DNA from: Conus ventricosus
Taxonomy: Eukaryota; Mollusca; Gastropoda; Neogastropoda; Conidae
Assembly (NCBI GenBank): GCA_018398815.1
Contig: CM031600.1
Span: 48,698,670 to 48,762,669 of the forward strand
Direction of reading: 5' to 3'
Length of the DNA stretch: 64,000 bases
A program made the translations under genes and the position numbers. Position 1 is the first letter of the stretch. Each line of letters opens with the position of its first letter. Positions 13,931 to 24,399 of the stretch are shown here, piece by piece. Under the pieces are notes generated by a model. It ran no database searches. It was given only the letters and a program-made list of their open reading frames with translations, and was not told the DNA's origin.

Positions 13931-14205
13931 CAGCAGCCATTGCGAAGTGGTTAGCATTGCGGACTCCCAGCTGGGGGGTCGTGGTTCGATTCCAATCAGA
14001 GCCATTTGTGATTTTTCTGCCCCAACCGGCTCTTACCTAAAGTTGGGTTTGCTATGGGCTCAGTCGGGAAGACTGGGACCACACAGTCGAGTTTCATCCA
14101 CTACATGGAAGTGTCTCTGAGAGTGTTGCTCAAATTTCCTGATCAACACTGCAGGTGTCAGTATCACCCGGGCCTGGTTGACGCCGGGATCTATTATGAA
14201 AGTAG
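13931..14205 (+). repeat. tRNA-derived SINE
   Basis: The 5' 70 bases look like a tRNA. A box-A-like GCGAAGTGGTTAGCATTGCG is followed about 30 bp later by a perfect box B, GGTTCGATTCC (13983-13993). No complete cloverleaf is apparent, and about 200 bp of non-tRNA body follow, ending near GTAGGTAGG. A tRNA head with an unrelated body is the hallmark of a Pol III SINE. No clear poly-A or target duplication was found. Confidence 0.75.
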
Positions 14206-14879
14206 GTAGGTGAAGAGTACAGCCTTGTCATGCAGTCTCAGACCGGAATGGAAATACATAGCATCACCTTCATTGTCCTCATTGTCACTAATCAACATAA
14301 AAAAAGTCTCAAATTCTGCGACCCTTCATGCCCTGCTCTCATGGTGACCTCAGTTTCTATGTCCTCTCCAGATCTATGGCCTTGGTTTGATTCCATCAGA
14401 GTAACCGGTATCTGCAAATTCAAGGGGGCTATCGTTGGAGGGAGAGCTCACTCACGCTGGCTCTGTGACTAAGCAGTTATTATCGTCAGTAGCTATGCTT
14501 AGTTCGTGGTGTCCTGCATATGTTGGAACAGAACATGCACCGCTGAACACCACCGAAATAACCTGGCAGCAATGCAGTGTCTCCTCAGGTGCGTTGCCTC
14601 ATGACGACTTGACATTGACTGCTCCCTGTGGATTGCCGGTGCCAGGGCTGCAGTGGGCCAGGCCGGGCTGTGGCTGTGGGACCCGGAATGATCAGCGTGG
14701 GTGCAATGCACTGAGATGGCACAGAAGATAGGACAGCAAAACAAAAAACAAAACAAAACAAAGCTAGAAGAGGAAAAGAAAAGAACCATATAGCAAGAAG
14801 GAGAAGAAGGAGACGACGGCCATGATGGTGAACAGACGCAGTTAACAGAAAAAAGTAAAAGGCGTTTTCAGAACAAAGA

Positions 14880-15830
14880 CAGAAAGATTGTCTACAAGGG
14901 TGGGAAAATAGGAGACAACTGCGAAGGAAGACAGAAATAACAACAGACAGAAATAACTACAGACAGAATCAAAGATAATGATAGAAAAGAGAAAGTGACC
15001 AGCAAAAAACTTCCAGAGAGCGTGAGAGCAAATCATTCTATGAGAGACCCTGGCATCACTGTGATGGATAAAACCGCATAAATAACTTCTAGAGGGAAGA
15101 ACAGGAATAGCAATTCTTTCTTGCTGCGATGATTTATTGTTTCTTAAGTTCCTGAAATACAAAAGCAAGGCAAATTGTACTAAATATATTTCAAATGCAT
15201 AATGGACTACTTTCACAATAAGACATAATTTGTCATCTAAATGATTGTTTAAAGTGCTATTTCCGATTGGTTGAAATAGAAATAGAGACAACATGATGCA
15301 CACAGTTATGTCTGGGCATGTTAGTTTGTACAAATACCTACACTTATGTTCATGGTCATGATGTTTCTTTCTCAGCCAATGGCAGATGCCACAACAGAGC
15401 TGAAAATGGATTAGAAATTAAACCTTTCAAATATGATCCATGACCAAATAAATTAACAGTTCCTTATACATCTAAACAATATGTACAAAATAGCAATACC
15501 AAAGTTTCAAGAAGGATAATTGAAATATTCCACCAAAAAAATCCAACTTTAAACGTACCTGGTACATAAAAGGAAGCAAAGACTTGCAAAAAAATTACTA
15601 ACAGAACAAAAATCATCACAGTAAGTTTCTTGTCAGTACACAAGCCCCAACTCATAGTGGATTATACAATTGGTTGGTGTTCAAAGCTTCTGAGGGTTTG
15701 AGGACAGAGAAGGAAAGTTCATGCGTATGATCAGAAAAGGCAAAGAAATGAATAGCAGTAAAACGAAAGAGAGGGGAAGAAAAAGAATGCTCGGAACCAA
15801 AATTTCTGGGATAGAATATCAAGGAGCTGG
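14880..15830 (+). repeat. duplicated block, copy 1 (paired with 30900-31860)
   Basis: Collinear with 30900-31860 in the same orientation at roughly 60-65% identity. Shared landmarks: AGTGACCAGC/AGTAACCAGC, AATACAAAAGC, AACATGATGCA, TTTGTACAAATAC, ATGGTCAT and GTTTCTTGT...CAGTA-ACAAGCC. The match runs through non-coding sequence, so it is either an old segmental duplication or an old dispersed repeat. Confidence 0.6.
15464..15655 (-). CDS. possible exon with a signal-anchor/membrane segment (paralogue at 31559-31747)
   Basis: The minus strand reads M-S-W-GLCTDKKL followed by about 20 strongly hydrophobic residues and then FYVPGTFKVGFF. The paralogous block encodes VGLYTD...L, a hydrophobic stretch and FNVPETLLVDFF. 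A donor-like CCAG/GTACGT falls after the VP, so an exon boundary may sit there. A short cytosolic head plus one membrane helix would suit the first exon of a type II membrane protein, but I cannot name one. The alternative is a non-coding repeat whose frame survived by chance. Confidence 0.2.
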   Translation of the reverse strand: MSWGLCTDKKLTVMIFVLLVIFLQVFASFYVPGTFKVGFFWWNISIILLETLVLLFCTYCLDV

Positions 15831-15879
15831 AGAAACTGTTGACTTCTGATTTTTTTTAAAATAATCATGGACGCATTAA

Positions 15880-17650
15880 GATGCTTTATATGCGAATTTT
15901 GTTAGAAATTTCAATGACATTGGTTTGGTATGGTGATTGGGATGGGGGAGATGAATTAAACGACAGGGAGAAAAATAAAAGACTGGCTGTACTGCGACGA
16001 GAGTTGGGAATGAGTCGGTGTTGTTCTCTTGGGTAAGGACTTGGAATATTTTCTCTATTAAAGTCATATTAAAATATCATATCCACCCTCTCTCTTACTA
16101 GTTGTGGAAGGAGCAACTTTCCTGTAAGTCATCAAAAGAATTTTTATTTTTCTTGGGACTGTTAAAACTACTCAAGAGTGGTTCAGGAATAGTTTTCCTT
16201 AGGCTTGTACACTTCAAAGTGCTTACAACTCCTAGAGACAGAATTAGAGACAAGTTCAAACATTCAATACTGAATGAACAACAAAGAACTAACACAAGCT
16301 AAGTGTACTTCCACACATCAACTTTACTTGTTTATACAAGGTGAAATATTTCAATCCATTTCACTATTTCAGTTCTGGGTGACATTTTTCCCATCTTTCT
16401 GTCATCCATAAGTGAGTAAATGTACTGGATGAGCTAAATTGGAGTCCACTGGGTATATCAGAACTTATCTGATGTTGGAGAGGATTGTTGGAACTCTCTC
16501 TGGTTGCTGGTGACTGGTCCATCTTCTCTTTAAGCAAGCTGATCTTTTGGGATGCTGTCTCAGCTGGGCTGATAACATGCACACCTGGGGTAAGTATGAA
16601 CCAGGCTCTGAGCAAACAAACAGAACCTGGTCTGTAGTTAAGTAGCTGAGAGTCTGGCTTGTCTAGTCTCACACTTGCCTTCTTGCTTTCAGTAAATGTG
16701 TGAGATCTCAGCTGACAAAGTATTCAACTAGCATAAATATATCAGCCATAATTATCAGTATCCTCTTTTATTCAGATTTTGAGTGGAGTTTAACAAAGGG
16801 TAGGAGACAGTAATACAATGCTGAACAATTTAGGTCAAACAACTCGTCCATTTTTCCTATAGATTAAGTTGAGTAACTTGGATGAACTTAGCCCAAGTAC
16901 ACAGTTGACTAAGCTCATCTACCACAAAGCATTCGACATCAACAGATCTCGTAAATCAGCTTAACAGTTTTCACCCAGTATAGGCGTACTGTTTTTCTTG
17001 TCAGAATTTAACATTCAGTTATCATTTTAACAGATAGTATTGAATACTGGCACAAGTCAGATTGTTAACAAAGAATGTTAATCTGGTTATTAACAAAGAA
17101 TGTTAATCAAGCATCTTATTAGTTTTTACAAAGTTGTGGCAAACAAACTATTACATTAGAATACTCATTCATCATCTTGATAGATGTCACCAGTATTGGC
17201 ATAAAATCATATTGTTAAAACACATGGCATACATACAAGCAATTAATGCATAGTCTTAACATTTAGAAACATACTTTCAACTTACATGTCTTCTGGGTGA
17301 CCAGTGAATTCTTACACAGGCTATCTCAGGGTGAAGAAATGATCTTTCCCCAGTTGGCTGTGTTTTCCATTTTTCACTGATGGTGATCAGTCTTACAGCC
17401 GTCTGTAGCAGAGTGAATTTGGGGGATTGGCTTTCTCCTTTTCAGTATGTTCAGGTTCCTGTTCCGGTTTGCTTTGTGTCACTGAAGACAAAGAAAAAGG
17501 GAGGGGGGGGGGGGGGGGTTGGTCATTTCCACCACTTACAGTGTGAGGGGTCTTGTACACGATTCGAGAAACGCTCTATCTTAGCTGTTGGCGTCGATTT
17601 TATTACAGCCTTCATGCTAAGACAAGCGCTGTTTAATGTAACAGCATCAT
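15880..17650 (-). repeat. right arm of the large inverted repeat
   Basis: Reverse-complement partner of 9790-11540. A 102-codon minus-strand frame here (16364-16672, opening MRLDKPDSQLLNYRPG) is intact, whereas its counterpart in the left arm carries a stop. The arm includes the poly-G tract (17502-17518) that mirrors the left-arm poly-C. Spacer length is about 4.3 kb. Confidence 0.8.
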
Positions 17651-18540
17651 GCATGGGCGGATCACACGCACAATTGCTATGACAGACCAGGTGCAGATCA
17701 GAAAGGAAAGGAAGAGAGAGAGAGAGAGCATGATCCCTTGTCTCAATCCAGAGATGATCACCTGAGCACGACATAAGCAAGAGGGGGTGTTGGAGGGGGA
17801 GGAGAGGGGGGAAGGGGGAAGAGAGAGTGAGAAAGGGAGGGAAATGGGCGACTTGCTCCAAAGAGACGTCTGTGTCATTGTTGCCAAGCCAGGCTGTCGG
17901 TGACTTCAAAGAAAACCCGGCATACTGTGGGGAGTGGCAGAGAGGGACTGAGCTTTGGGCATAGATTAGTAATCTATATTGCCGTTTGTGAGACAAAGGC
18001 AAAGATAAAGAAAGGGGGAAGAAGGGGGAGTAGCACAGGGGGTGGGTGGTAGTACAGGATAGTGTTGCAGTATGTCATGTCACATGCATATATTTAAAAA
18101 CAACAAGACAAAGAATCAAAAACTTGAGCCTGGATCCCCACCATGTATTTTCAGACATTTATGAAAGAAAGATCTGAGTTCACTTTACGTGTAGAGATCT
18201 AGCACATCTTGGTTACTGAATTGATCTCTACAACCACTATTACATACCTGCTACTAATCTTGTTGTCGCTGCTGTTGGAACACATCATTCCTATATAGCT
18301 CCAACTATTGTAGCATTCAGTGATATATGTTGAGCACCATAGATAGATAGATAAATTGATTGATTGATGGATGATAGATGCCAATAAATTGTCTGCACTG
18401 TGCGTACTTAATGTCTTTCTTGTTTTTAACCTATTTAGTGACGTAAACTTTTTTTGCTACGCCTCGATGGCCACGAAAAAAGGTCCTGTGTGGTTGGCTG
18501 AGGTATGAGAATGAAAACTATGAACGATCCATAAGAAAAA
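17651..18540. other. no gene recognised
   Basis: G-rich stretch (17780-17850) and a (GATA/GATT)n patch (18340-18375). Nothing coding recognised. Confidence 0.5.
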
Positions 18541-18543
18541 TAT

Positions 18544-18586
18544 GATCAGTATAGCAATCTGCTGATGACTCTTGCTTATACTGATC
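18544..18586. repeat. short inverted repeat upstream of the Penelope-like element
   Basis: GATCAGTATAGCAA (18544-18557) pairs with TTGCTTATACTGATC (18572-18586), leaving one bulged base and a 14-nt loop. It lies just 5' of the first recognisable element sequence and may be part of its 5' end. Confidence 0.7.
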
Positions 18587-18599
18587 TTAATCGCTCCTC

Positions 18600-20720
18600 A
18601 CGTTGAGCACTGTGGCCTGAAGGATTTTAAAATGGAAGAAACCAATTTTAGGCAGTCAACAAAAAATATACCGTTTTCAAATCCGCAATCATATATAAAA
18701 AAATTAATAGAACAAACAGAAAAGTTTGTACATAATATGAACCCAAATGCAAAAAAAAAGGACCAAAACACCTACGATTTCAAATCATGGCGATCACCAC
18801 CAGCCCATAGACGAAATGAAACCCTTTGAAGATCAAATGAAAAGAATGATAACCAATATTGAATTCAAAAAAATCTAACAACGGTTTCCAAACAACACTA
18901 AAAAAAACAAATAAAACAAGTACAAAATGACAAAAAATATTTGTGAAGGCTGATAAAACTAGCAATTACTACAAAATGGAACCAAAAGAATACTCTCAAC
19001 TCCTTGACAAAAACATCCAGAAAAAACTACAAAAAAGCCGACAAAAATATACATGACAGTATCCGCACTAAAGAAAAAGGACTTGCAGAGCGCATAGACC
19101 TAAGTGACAGGATAGAAGCGACAGCAACAAAAGAAGCTTTCATAACACTCAAAGACCACAAGCCCAATTTTCATAACAATCCAACATGTAGACTAATAAA
19201 CCCATCCAAATCTGAATTAGGCAAAATAAGCAAAAAAATTCTTGAAAAAATAATAAAGAACGTAAAATCAAACTCTGAATACAACCTCTGGAAGAACACA
19301 TACGAAGTTATCCAATGGTTCAAAAACTCAATAAACAAAGTATACAGTATTCATCACATTTGACATAGTAGACTTTTACCCATCTATAGATGAGGAACTA
19401 CTCACCAAAGCCCTGAAGTTTGCCAGTAACCACACAAACATAACAGGGTCAGAAATGGAAATCATTCTCCACACCAAGAAAACATTACTACACAGCAAAA
19501 ATGTAACCTGGATCAGGAAAACCAACAGAAACTCAACATTCGACGTAACCATGGGATCATATGATGGTGCAGAAACATGTGAACTGGTCGGACTATTCAT
19601 GCTGTCCAACATCAAGAAAAAACTCGGAAAACAAGTCGGACTATACAGAGACGATGGCCTTGCTGCACTAACCAACAATCCAAGAACCATCGAAAACAAG
19701 AAGAAAGAACTATGCAAAATCTTCCAAAACCACAACTTAAAGATTACCATTGAAGCAAACAAAAAGGTAGTGAACTACTTAGATATAACACTGGATATCA
19801 ACAATCACATATATAAACCATACAAGAAACCCAACGATACACCTCTTTATGTACACACCAAAAGTAACCCTCCACCATCTATATTAAAGACCATACCCAT
19901 GGCATAAACAAGAGACTATCAAACCTGTCATGCAGTGAGAGAGTGTTCAACAATGCAGCAGTAGAATACCAGGAGGCACTAGAAACAAGTGGATACAATT
20001 ACAAATTACAATACAACCCAGACAACAACACAAATAAAAGCAAGAAAAATAGGAAAAGAAAAATCATAGTATAACCCCCCATACGACGGGAAACTCAAAA
20101 CAAACATAGGGAAAGAATTCTTCAAATCCTAACAACTTCATTTCCAAAAGAACACAAACTGTCCAAAATAATTTAACAAAAACAACTGTCAAACTATCGT
20201 ACTCATGTATGCCCAACCTCAAAAACCTAATTGACGCATCCAACAAAATGAAAATCAACACAGCAAAGAAGGGTGAAGAAAGGAAAATCTTGCAATTGCA
20301 CCAGAAAGGAGCAGTGCCCACTAAACAATAAATTTGTCTTCACAACAACATTGTATACCAGGCTACTGTGACATCAAAAAATGAAAAAGAAACATACATA
20401 GGGATCACTTAAAACCACTTCAAAACCAGATATGCAAACCACAAACAGTCATTTAATAAAGAAAAATATAAAAAACCAAACAGAACTGAGCAAATAATAT
20501 CTGGAAACTTAAAGACGCAAAAACAAGCTACAATATATCCTGGAAAATCATGAAAAGAGATCACCATACAGCAATGTTTCAAAAAGGTGCAACCAAATGT
20601 TTAACTGAAAAATGGTTAATACTATGCAAACCACACTTAGCAACTTTAAACCAAAACAGAAATATTTAAACAACTGCAGGCATAAATGGAAATCGTTGTT
20701 AGTGAACACACCCAAAACAA
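18600..20720 (+). pseudogene. Penelope-like element: degraded RT plus GIY-YIG
   Basis: Frame-hopping plus-strand coding sequence. In order: ADKT near 18948; ITLKDHK with CRLINP (about 19144-19203); the catalytic-palm stretch FDIVDFYPSI (19359-19388); YRDD (19644-19655), the metal-binding box; LDITLD (about 19780); then a C-terminal unit with NIVYQATV and YIGIT (20347-20409), the two short motifs of a GIY-YIG nuclease, followed by FKTR-x-x-NH. RT followed by GIY-YIG is the defining architecture of endonuclease-bearing Penelope-like elements. Stops and frameshifts (for example after 19363, 19907, 20330) mean this copy is dead. It is AT-rich and sits directly before a hammerhead fold. Confidence 0.8.
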
Positions 20721-20821
20721 AAAACCTGAAAGCCCCCAAAAAACACGTGCAGCCAACCCGCACGTGCAAACAACCGCAAACGTGAGCCCACACGCTATAT
20801 AACATCGGCGGTGGGCAAACC

Positions 20822-20877
20822 AAAAACCATCCTGATGACAGCGCAACACGCTTGAAACAAATTTGTAGATAGTTTTA
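20822..20877 (+). ncRNA. hammerhead ribozyme fold (Penelope-associated)
   Basis: The conserved core CTGATGA is at 20832-20838 and GAAA at 20854-20857. Stem I: 20823-20831 pairs with 20868-20876 (8 of 9 pairs, one C-A mismatch). Stem II: 20840-20843 with 20849-20852 around a 5-nt loop. Stem III is minimal (A-U and C-G next to GAAA, with 20865-20866). The residue before the predicted cleavage is A20867, giving a GUA site. Hammerheads with very short stem III are known in Penelope-like retroelements. The pair normally closing stem II (20839/20853) is C-T, so this copy may be weak. Confidence 0.75.
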
Positions 20878-20879
20878 AG

Positions 20880-20970
20880 ATTCCTCTTTTAAATTGTTTT
20901 AACTAATGTTGCTCCCCAAGGGGTTGAGCACTTAAAAAATTGTTTTAGGCATTTAAAAATATACTGATAT
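20880..20970 (+). repeat. (TA)n-bounded hairpin module, copy 1
   Basis: Contains GTTGCTCCCCAAGGGGTTGA (20909-20928) and is followed by TTAGG, an AT-rich tail and (TA)n. It directly follows the hammerhead, which links the module to the 3' end of the Penelope-like element. The upstream stem is weak here compared with the other copies. Confidence 0.65.
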
Positions 20971-20998
20971 ATATATATATATAAAATATATATATAAA

Positions 20999-22200
20999 AT
21001 TATAAACAAAACTTGCCCTTATGTCTTAGATTGAAGAAATAGGGGGAGATAAGCATTCATATCTGCAGTGGTAGATGATTCTGCCTAACTAACAGTATGT
21101 GCTTGAGTGAGTGAATGGGGAAAAAAAAAAATAAATAAATGCTTCTAACAATGAACCTTCAGCAAGCTTATAATCTCCAAGGGGGAGACAACCTCCAATA
21201 GGGAGGGAAACTCACTAACATATAACTCCTGGTCATATACCGATATTTCGAAACTTGGTGGGTTTTTCCTCAGTGACCGCGGAAAGTGATAATTTGATTC
21301 CTCTGCCTTTTCAGTTTTAAGAAGAATGCAATCCCAGAAAAGGCTGGTGTGCAATACCGTAGTATGTTTGTTGAGTTTTCAAAAAACCAACCAAAGGTGC
21401 CATCTAAGAAGCAAAAGAAAATGATGAAAGAGCAAAACAAGTTACATATTCTTGTGAAAAGTAGAAAATATAAAAAGATATCCTCTTAAGACACAAGTGC
21501 TGAGGGCCAGTTCTTGGAATGAATCCGCAAGGGACTAAAATACAACAAACTAATAAATTCCAAGGATAAGTACCGAGCACCGTTCCAGCAACTTACAGAG
21601 CAGCTTGGTGTTGCAATGACTGCAAGAAATATTGAATTATAAACAAAGCTTGCTCTTATGTCTTAGATTGAAGAAATAGGGGGAGATACGCATTCATATC
21701 TGCAGTGGTAGATTATTCTGCCTAACTAACAGTATGTGCTTGAGTGGGTGAATGGGGAAAAATAAAATAAATGCTTCTCAAAATGAGCCTTCAGCAAGCT
21801 TAATTCTCCAAGGGGAGACATCCTCCAGTAGGGAGGGAAACTCACTAACATATAACTCCTGGTCATATACCGATATTTCGAAACTTGGTTGTTTCTCCTC
21901 AGTGACCGCGGAAAGTGGTAATTTGACTCCTCTGCCTTTTCAGTTTTAAGAAGAATGCAATCCCAGAAAAGGCTGGTGTGCAATACCGTAGTATGTTTGT
22001 TGAGTTTTCAAAAAACCAAGCAAAGGTGCCATCTAAGAAGCAAAAGAAAATCATGAAAGAGCAAAACAAGCTACATTTTGAAAAGTAGAAAATATAAAAA
22101 GATATCTTTTTATATTTGCTACTTTTCACAAGAAAATGTGAATGCGTATCTCCCCCTATTTCTTCAATCTAAGACATAAGAGCAAGCTTTGTTTATAATT
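20999..22200 (+). repeat. 640-bp repeat family: two head-to-tail units plus an inverted end
   Basis: Unit 1 runs about 20999-21640 and unit 2 about 21635-22080. Each opens ATTATAAACAAA(G/A)CTTGC and contains CTGCAGTGGTAGAT, CTCCAAGGGGGAGAC-like, GACCGCGGAAAGTG and GCAAGAAATATTGAATTATA. Unit 2 ends in a foldback, after which the start of the unit reappears inverted (22130-22200) and runs into (TA)n. No stable protein frame is shared by all copies. Confidence 0.85.
22079..22128. repeat. foldback hairpin in the 640-bp repeat
   Basis: GAAAAGTAGAAAATATAAAA is followed almost directly by its complement TTTTTATATTTGCTACTTTTC with only a few bases between the arms. It marks the point where the repeat flips orientation, as template switching would produce. 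Confidence 0.8.
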
Positions 22201-22201
22201 C

Positions 22202-22245
<44 letters not shown>

Positions 22246-22271
22246 ATATATTATATATATATATATATATA

Positions 22272-22296
22272 CTCAGAGGCATAAAAAACGCGAAAA
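22272..22296 (+). repeat. left TIR of the Tc1 element
   Basis: 25 bp, exact reverse complement of 23784-23808. It includes the A-tract AAAAAA and CGCG next to the inner edge. Confidence 0.92.
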
Positions 22297-22578
22297 AATA
22301 GAGACAGTGCACGATTGTTCACATTGTGAACAGGACGTAAGCAATGTCGTTGGCACGTGCAACATTAGCAGTACGTGGTGTCTTGGCCGGTTGTAACCTC
22401 GTAACAGTGGGTGAATGTTGCCGGTCAGCGTTTTTGGCACGAGGAGTGCATTTGCCATGTGGACTACCTACGCCACGTGCATCAATGTGAATTGCAACTC
22501 AATGTGGCCCCCATTGTGGGGCTATAAATTTCCAAACCCCAAAAAGTTCAAATCATCCCTTCCAGAGGCGCCAACATA

Positions 22579-23616
22579 ATGCCGAGACTTTCTCGTCAAG
22601 ATCGTTGCATAGCAATGGGGCAACTGCAGGCCGGGGTTCCAATGAGGCAGGTCGCTATCGCATTCGGAGTCCACATTTCCACCGTCTATCGCCTTCTGGA
22701 CCGCTTTCAAGCAAGAAACACCACTGATGACAGACCGAGGAGCGGCAGACCGAGGGTCACCACAGCAGCCCAAGACCGCCATCTTCTTCGTCAGCATCGA
22801 CGGGAGCCTTACCAAACCGCTACCAACACAGCCAGGAACACCGTCGGCAACCATGGCAGGCCAATCAGCAACAGGACCGTGCGTCGCCGACTGAACACAG
22901 TTGGTCTCCAATGCAGGCGTCCAGCCCGGCGACCTATCCTGACACTCCAGCATCGCCAGAACCGTCTGCAGTGGGCACAGATCCACGTGCATTGGCGCCA
23001 TCGGGACTGGGGCCGAGTCCTCTTCAGTGATGAAAGCCGGTTCTGCGTCGACCCAGGCGATGGCCGCATCCGGATCTGGAGAAGAGCGGGGGAACGCTTC
23101 ACGGATGCCAACATCACCGAAAGGGACCCATGGGGTGGTGAAAGCATCATGATCTGGGGGGCTATCGGCATAAATCGCCGTATTGGGCCAGTCATCTTCC
23201 AGAATGTGGGTCCAGGACGTGGTAACGGGGTCACTGCTGTTCATTACATCGACCAAGTTCTGAGGCCCCACATCCTGCCGCATTTCCAGCGGCATCCACA
23301 GAACCTGTTTCAGCAGGACAACGCAAGGCCGCACACTGCCCGTGCTACGCAGAACTTCCTGAGGCAGAACAACATCAATCTGCTGCCTCACCCAGCCCGT
23401 TCTCCCGACCTTAACCCAATAGAGCATTTCTGGGATGCCCTTCAGAGGCAGTTGAACCAGCTCAACCCCAGACCCCAGACAGCAGCTCAGCTTGCTGTTG
23501 CTGTGGGCCAGGTGTGGTGGCAAGTCCCCCAGAGGCAGACCAACACTCTGGTGCGCTCGATGTACCGCAGGTGCACAGCTGTGATCAATGCTCGAGGTGG
23601 TCACACCAGATACTGA
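22579..23616 (+). CDS. Tc1-family transposase (DD34E)
   Basis: 345 residues, the usual Tc1 length, with no stop or frameshift. It excises and reinserts the element by binding the TIRs and cutting at TA. Domains: N-terminal paired-type helix-turn-helix, residues about 1-45 (QAGVPMRQVA...HISTVYRLL); a GRPR linker motif at 56-59; a second HTH, about 60-115; and an RNase-H-fold catalytic core with D151 (LFSDESRF), D247 (FQQDNARPH) and E282 (SPDLNPIEHFW). Exactly 34 residues separate D247 and E282, the Tc1 signature. The ATG at 22579 precedes the HTH correctly. All catalytic residues are present, so the protein could be active. A similarly long antisense frame is a shadow. Confidence 0.95.
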   Translation: MPRLSRQDRCIAMGQLQAGVPMRQVAIAFGVHISTVYRLLDRFQARNTTDDRPRSGRPRVTTAAQDRHLLRQHRREPYQTATNTARNTVGNHGRPISNRTVRRRLNTVGLQCRRPARRPILTLQHRQNRLQWAQIHVHWRHRDWGRVLFSDESRFCVDPGDGRIRIWRRAGERFTDANITERDPWGGESIMIWGAIGINRRIGPVIFQNVGPGRGNGVTAVHYIDQVLRPHILPHFQRHPQNLFQQDNARPHTARATQNFLRQNNINLLPHPARSPDLNPIEHFWDALQRQLNQLNPRPQTAAQLAVAVGQVWWQVPQRQTNTLVRSMYRRCTAVINARGGHTRY

Positions 23617-23783
23617 CATTCTGCTGTTAACACAGGGTCAAGGTCAAGTTCATGTGACCTTATTTTCTACCAGAATGAACTTTGAAAGGACACTTTTGCG
23701 GTGTTCGATTGCTTTTTCTCACTTTCTATTACCAGTTCAAAGGAATCGGTAGCCAAATTACATCAAAATTTCTATACAGTTTG

Positions 23784-23808
23784 TTTTCGCGTTTTTTATG
23801 CCTCTGAG
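23784..23808 (-). repeat. right TIR of the Tc1 element
   Basis: Exact inverse of the left TIR, followed by the TA duplication and a (TG)n microsatellite. Confidence 0.92.
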
Positions 23809-23814
23809 TATATA

Positions 23815-23817
<3 letters not shown>

Positions 23818-23887
<70 letters not shown>

Positions 23888-23952
23888 ACACACGCATGCT
23901 CTTATGCGGACACACAACCATGCGCACGCGTGTCTGTGCGTGTACGTTTCTC

Positions 23953-24011
<59 letters not shown>

Positions 24012-24014
24012 AGA

Positions 24015-24065
<51 letters not shown>

Positions 24066-24138
24066 TACAGAAGATGACATTGTCATTATGCATCAGCAAC
24101 AACAACAAGAATAACAAAAACAAACGCGCGCGCGCGCA

Positions 24139-24205
<67 letters not shown>
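23818..24205. repeat. microsatellite cluster (TG)n, (GA)n, (CA)n
   Basis: (TG)n at 23818-23883 and 23958-24010, (GA)n at 24011-24062, and (CG)n/(CA)n at 24125-24205. Long apparent ORFs here are repeat translations. Confidence 0.95.
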
Positions 24206-24207
<2 letters not shown>

Positions 24208-24399
24208 CCATGCATACACATCCACATCTATGGACTCTCCACTTCACACACTTGCATCGCTTCATTGATGCACACTTTCTATTTCACATATGTTCGCAGT
24301 AAAAACAGGCGGTCCTGAGAGATTCAAGTTCTTATCTCAACACATGTGTTGAGTCATTTGTGTCTGCTGTTGGAAAGGTCCAGTATGAGTTTGCCCCAA

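Larger units (their letters stand above)
22272..23808 (+). mobile_element. intact Tc1-family DNA transposon
   Basis: The element is 1537 bp. Terminal inverted repeats of 25 bp are perfectly matched: CTCAGAGGCATAAAAAACGC... at 22272-22296, its complement at 23784-23808. Each end is flanked by TA (22270-22271 and 23809-23810), the target duplicated by Tc1/mariner transposases, here inside a (TA)n tract. One uninterrupted transposase gene fills the middle. G+C is clearly higher than in the flanks. Matched TIRs and an open gene point to recent insertion. Confidence 0.92.

Noticed and set aside
13931..14001. Functional tRNA gene
   Set aside because: Good A and B boxes but no complete cloverleaf or acceptor stem, and it continues into a SINE body.
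22522..23619. 365-codon minus-strand ORF opposite the Tc1 transposase
   Set aside because: Antisense shadow of a G+C-rich gene; the plus frame has all transposase motifs.
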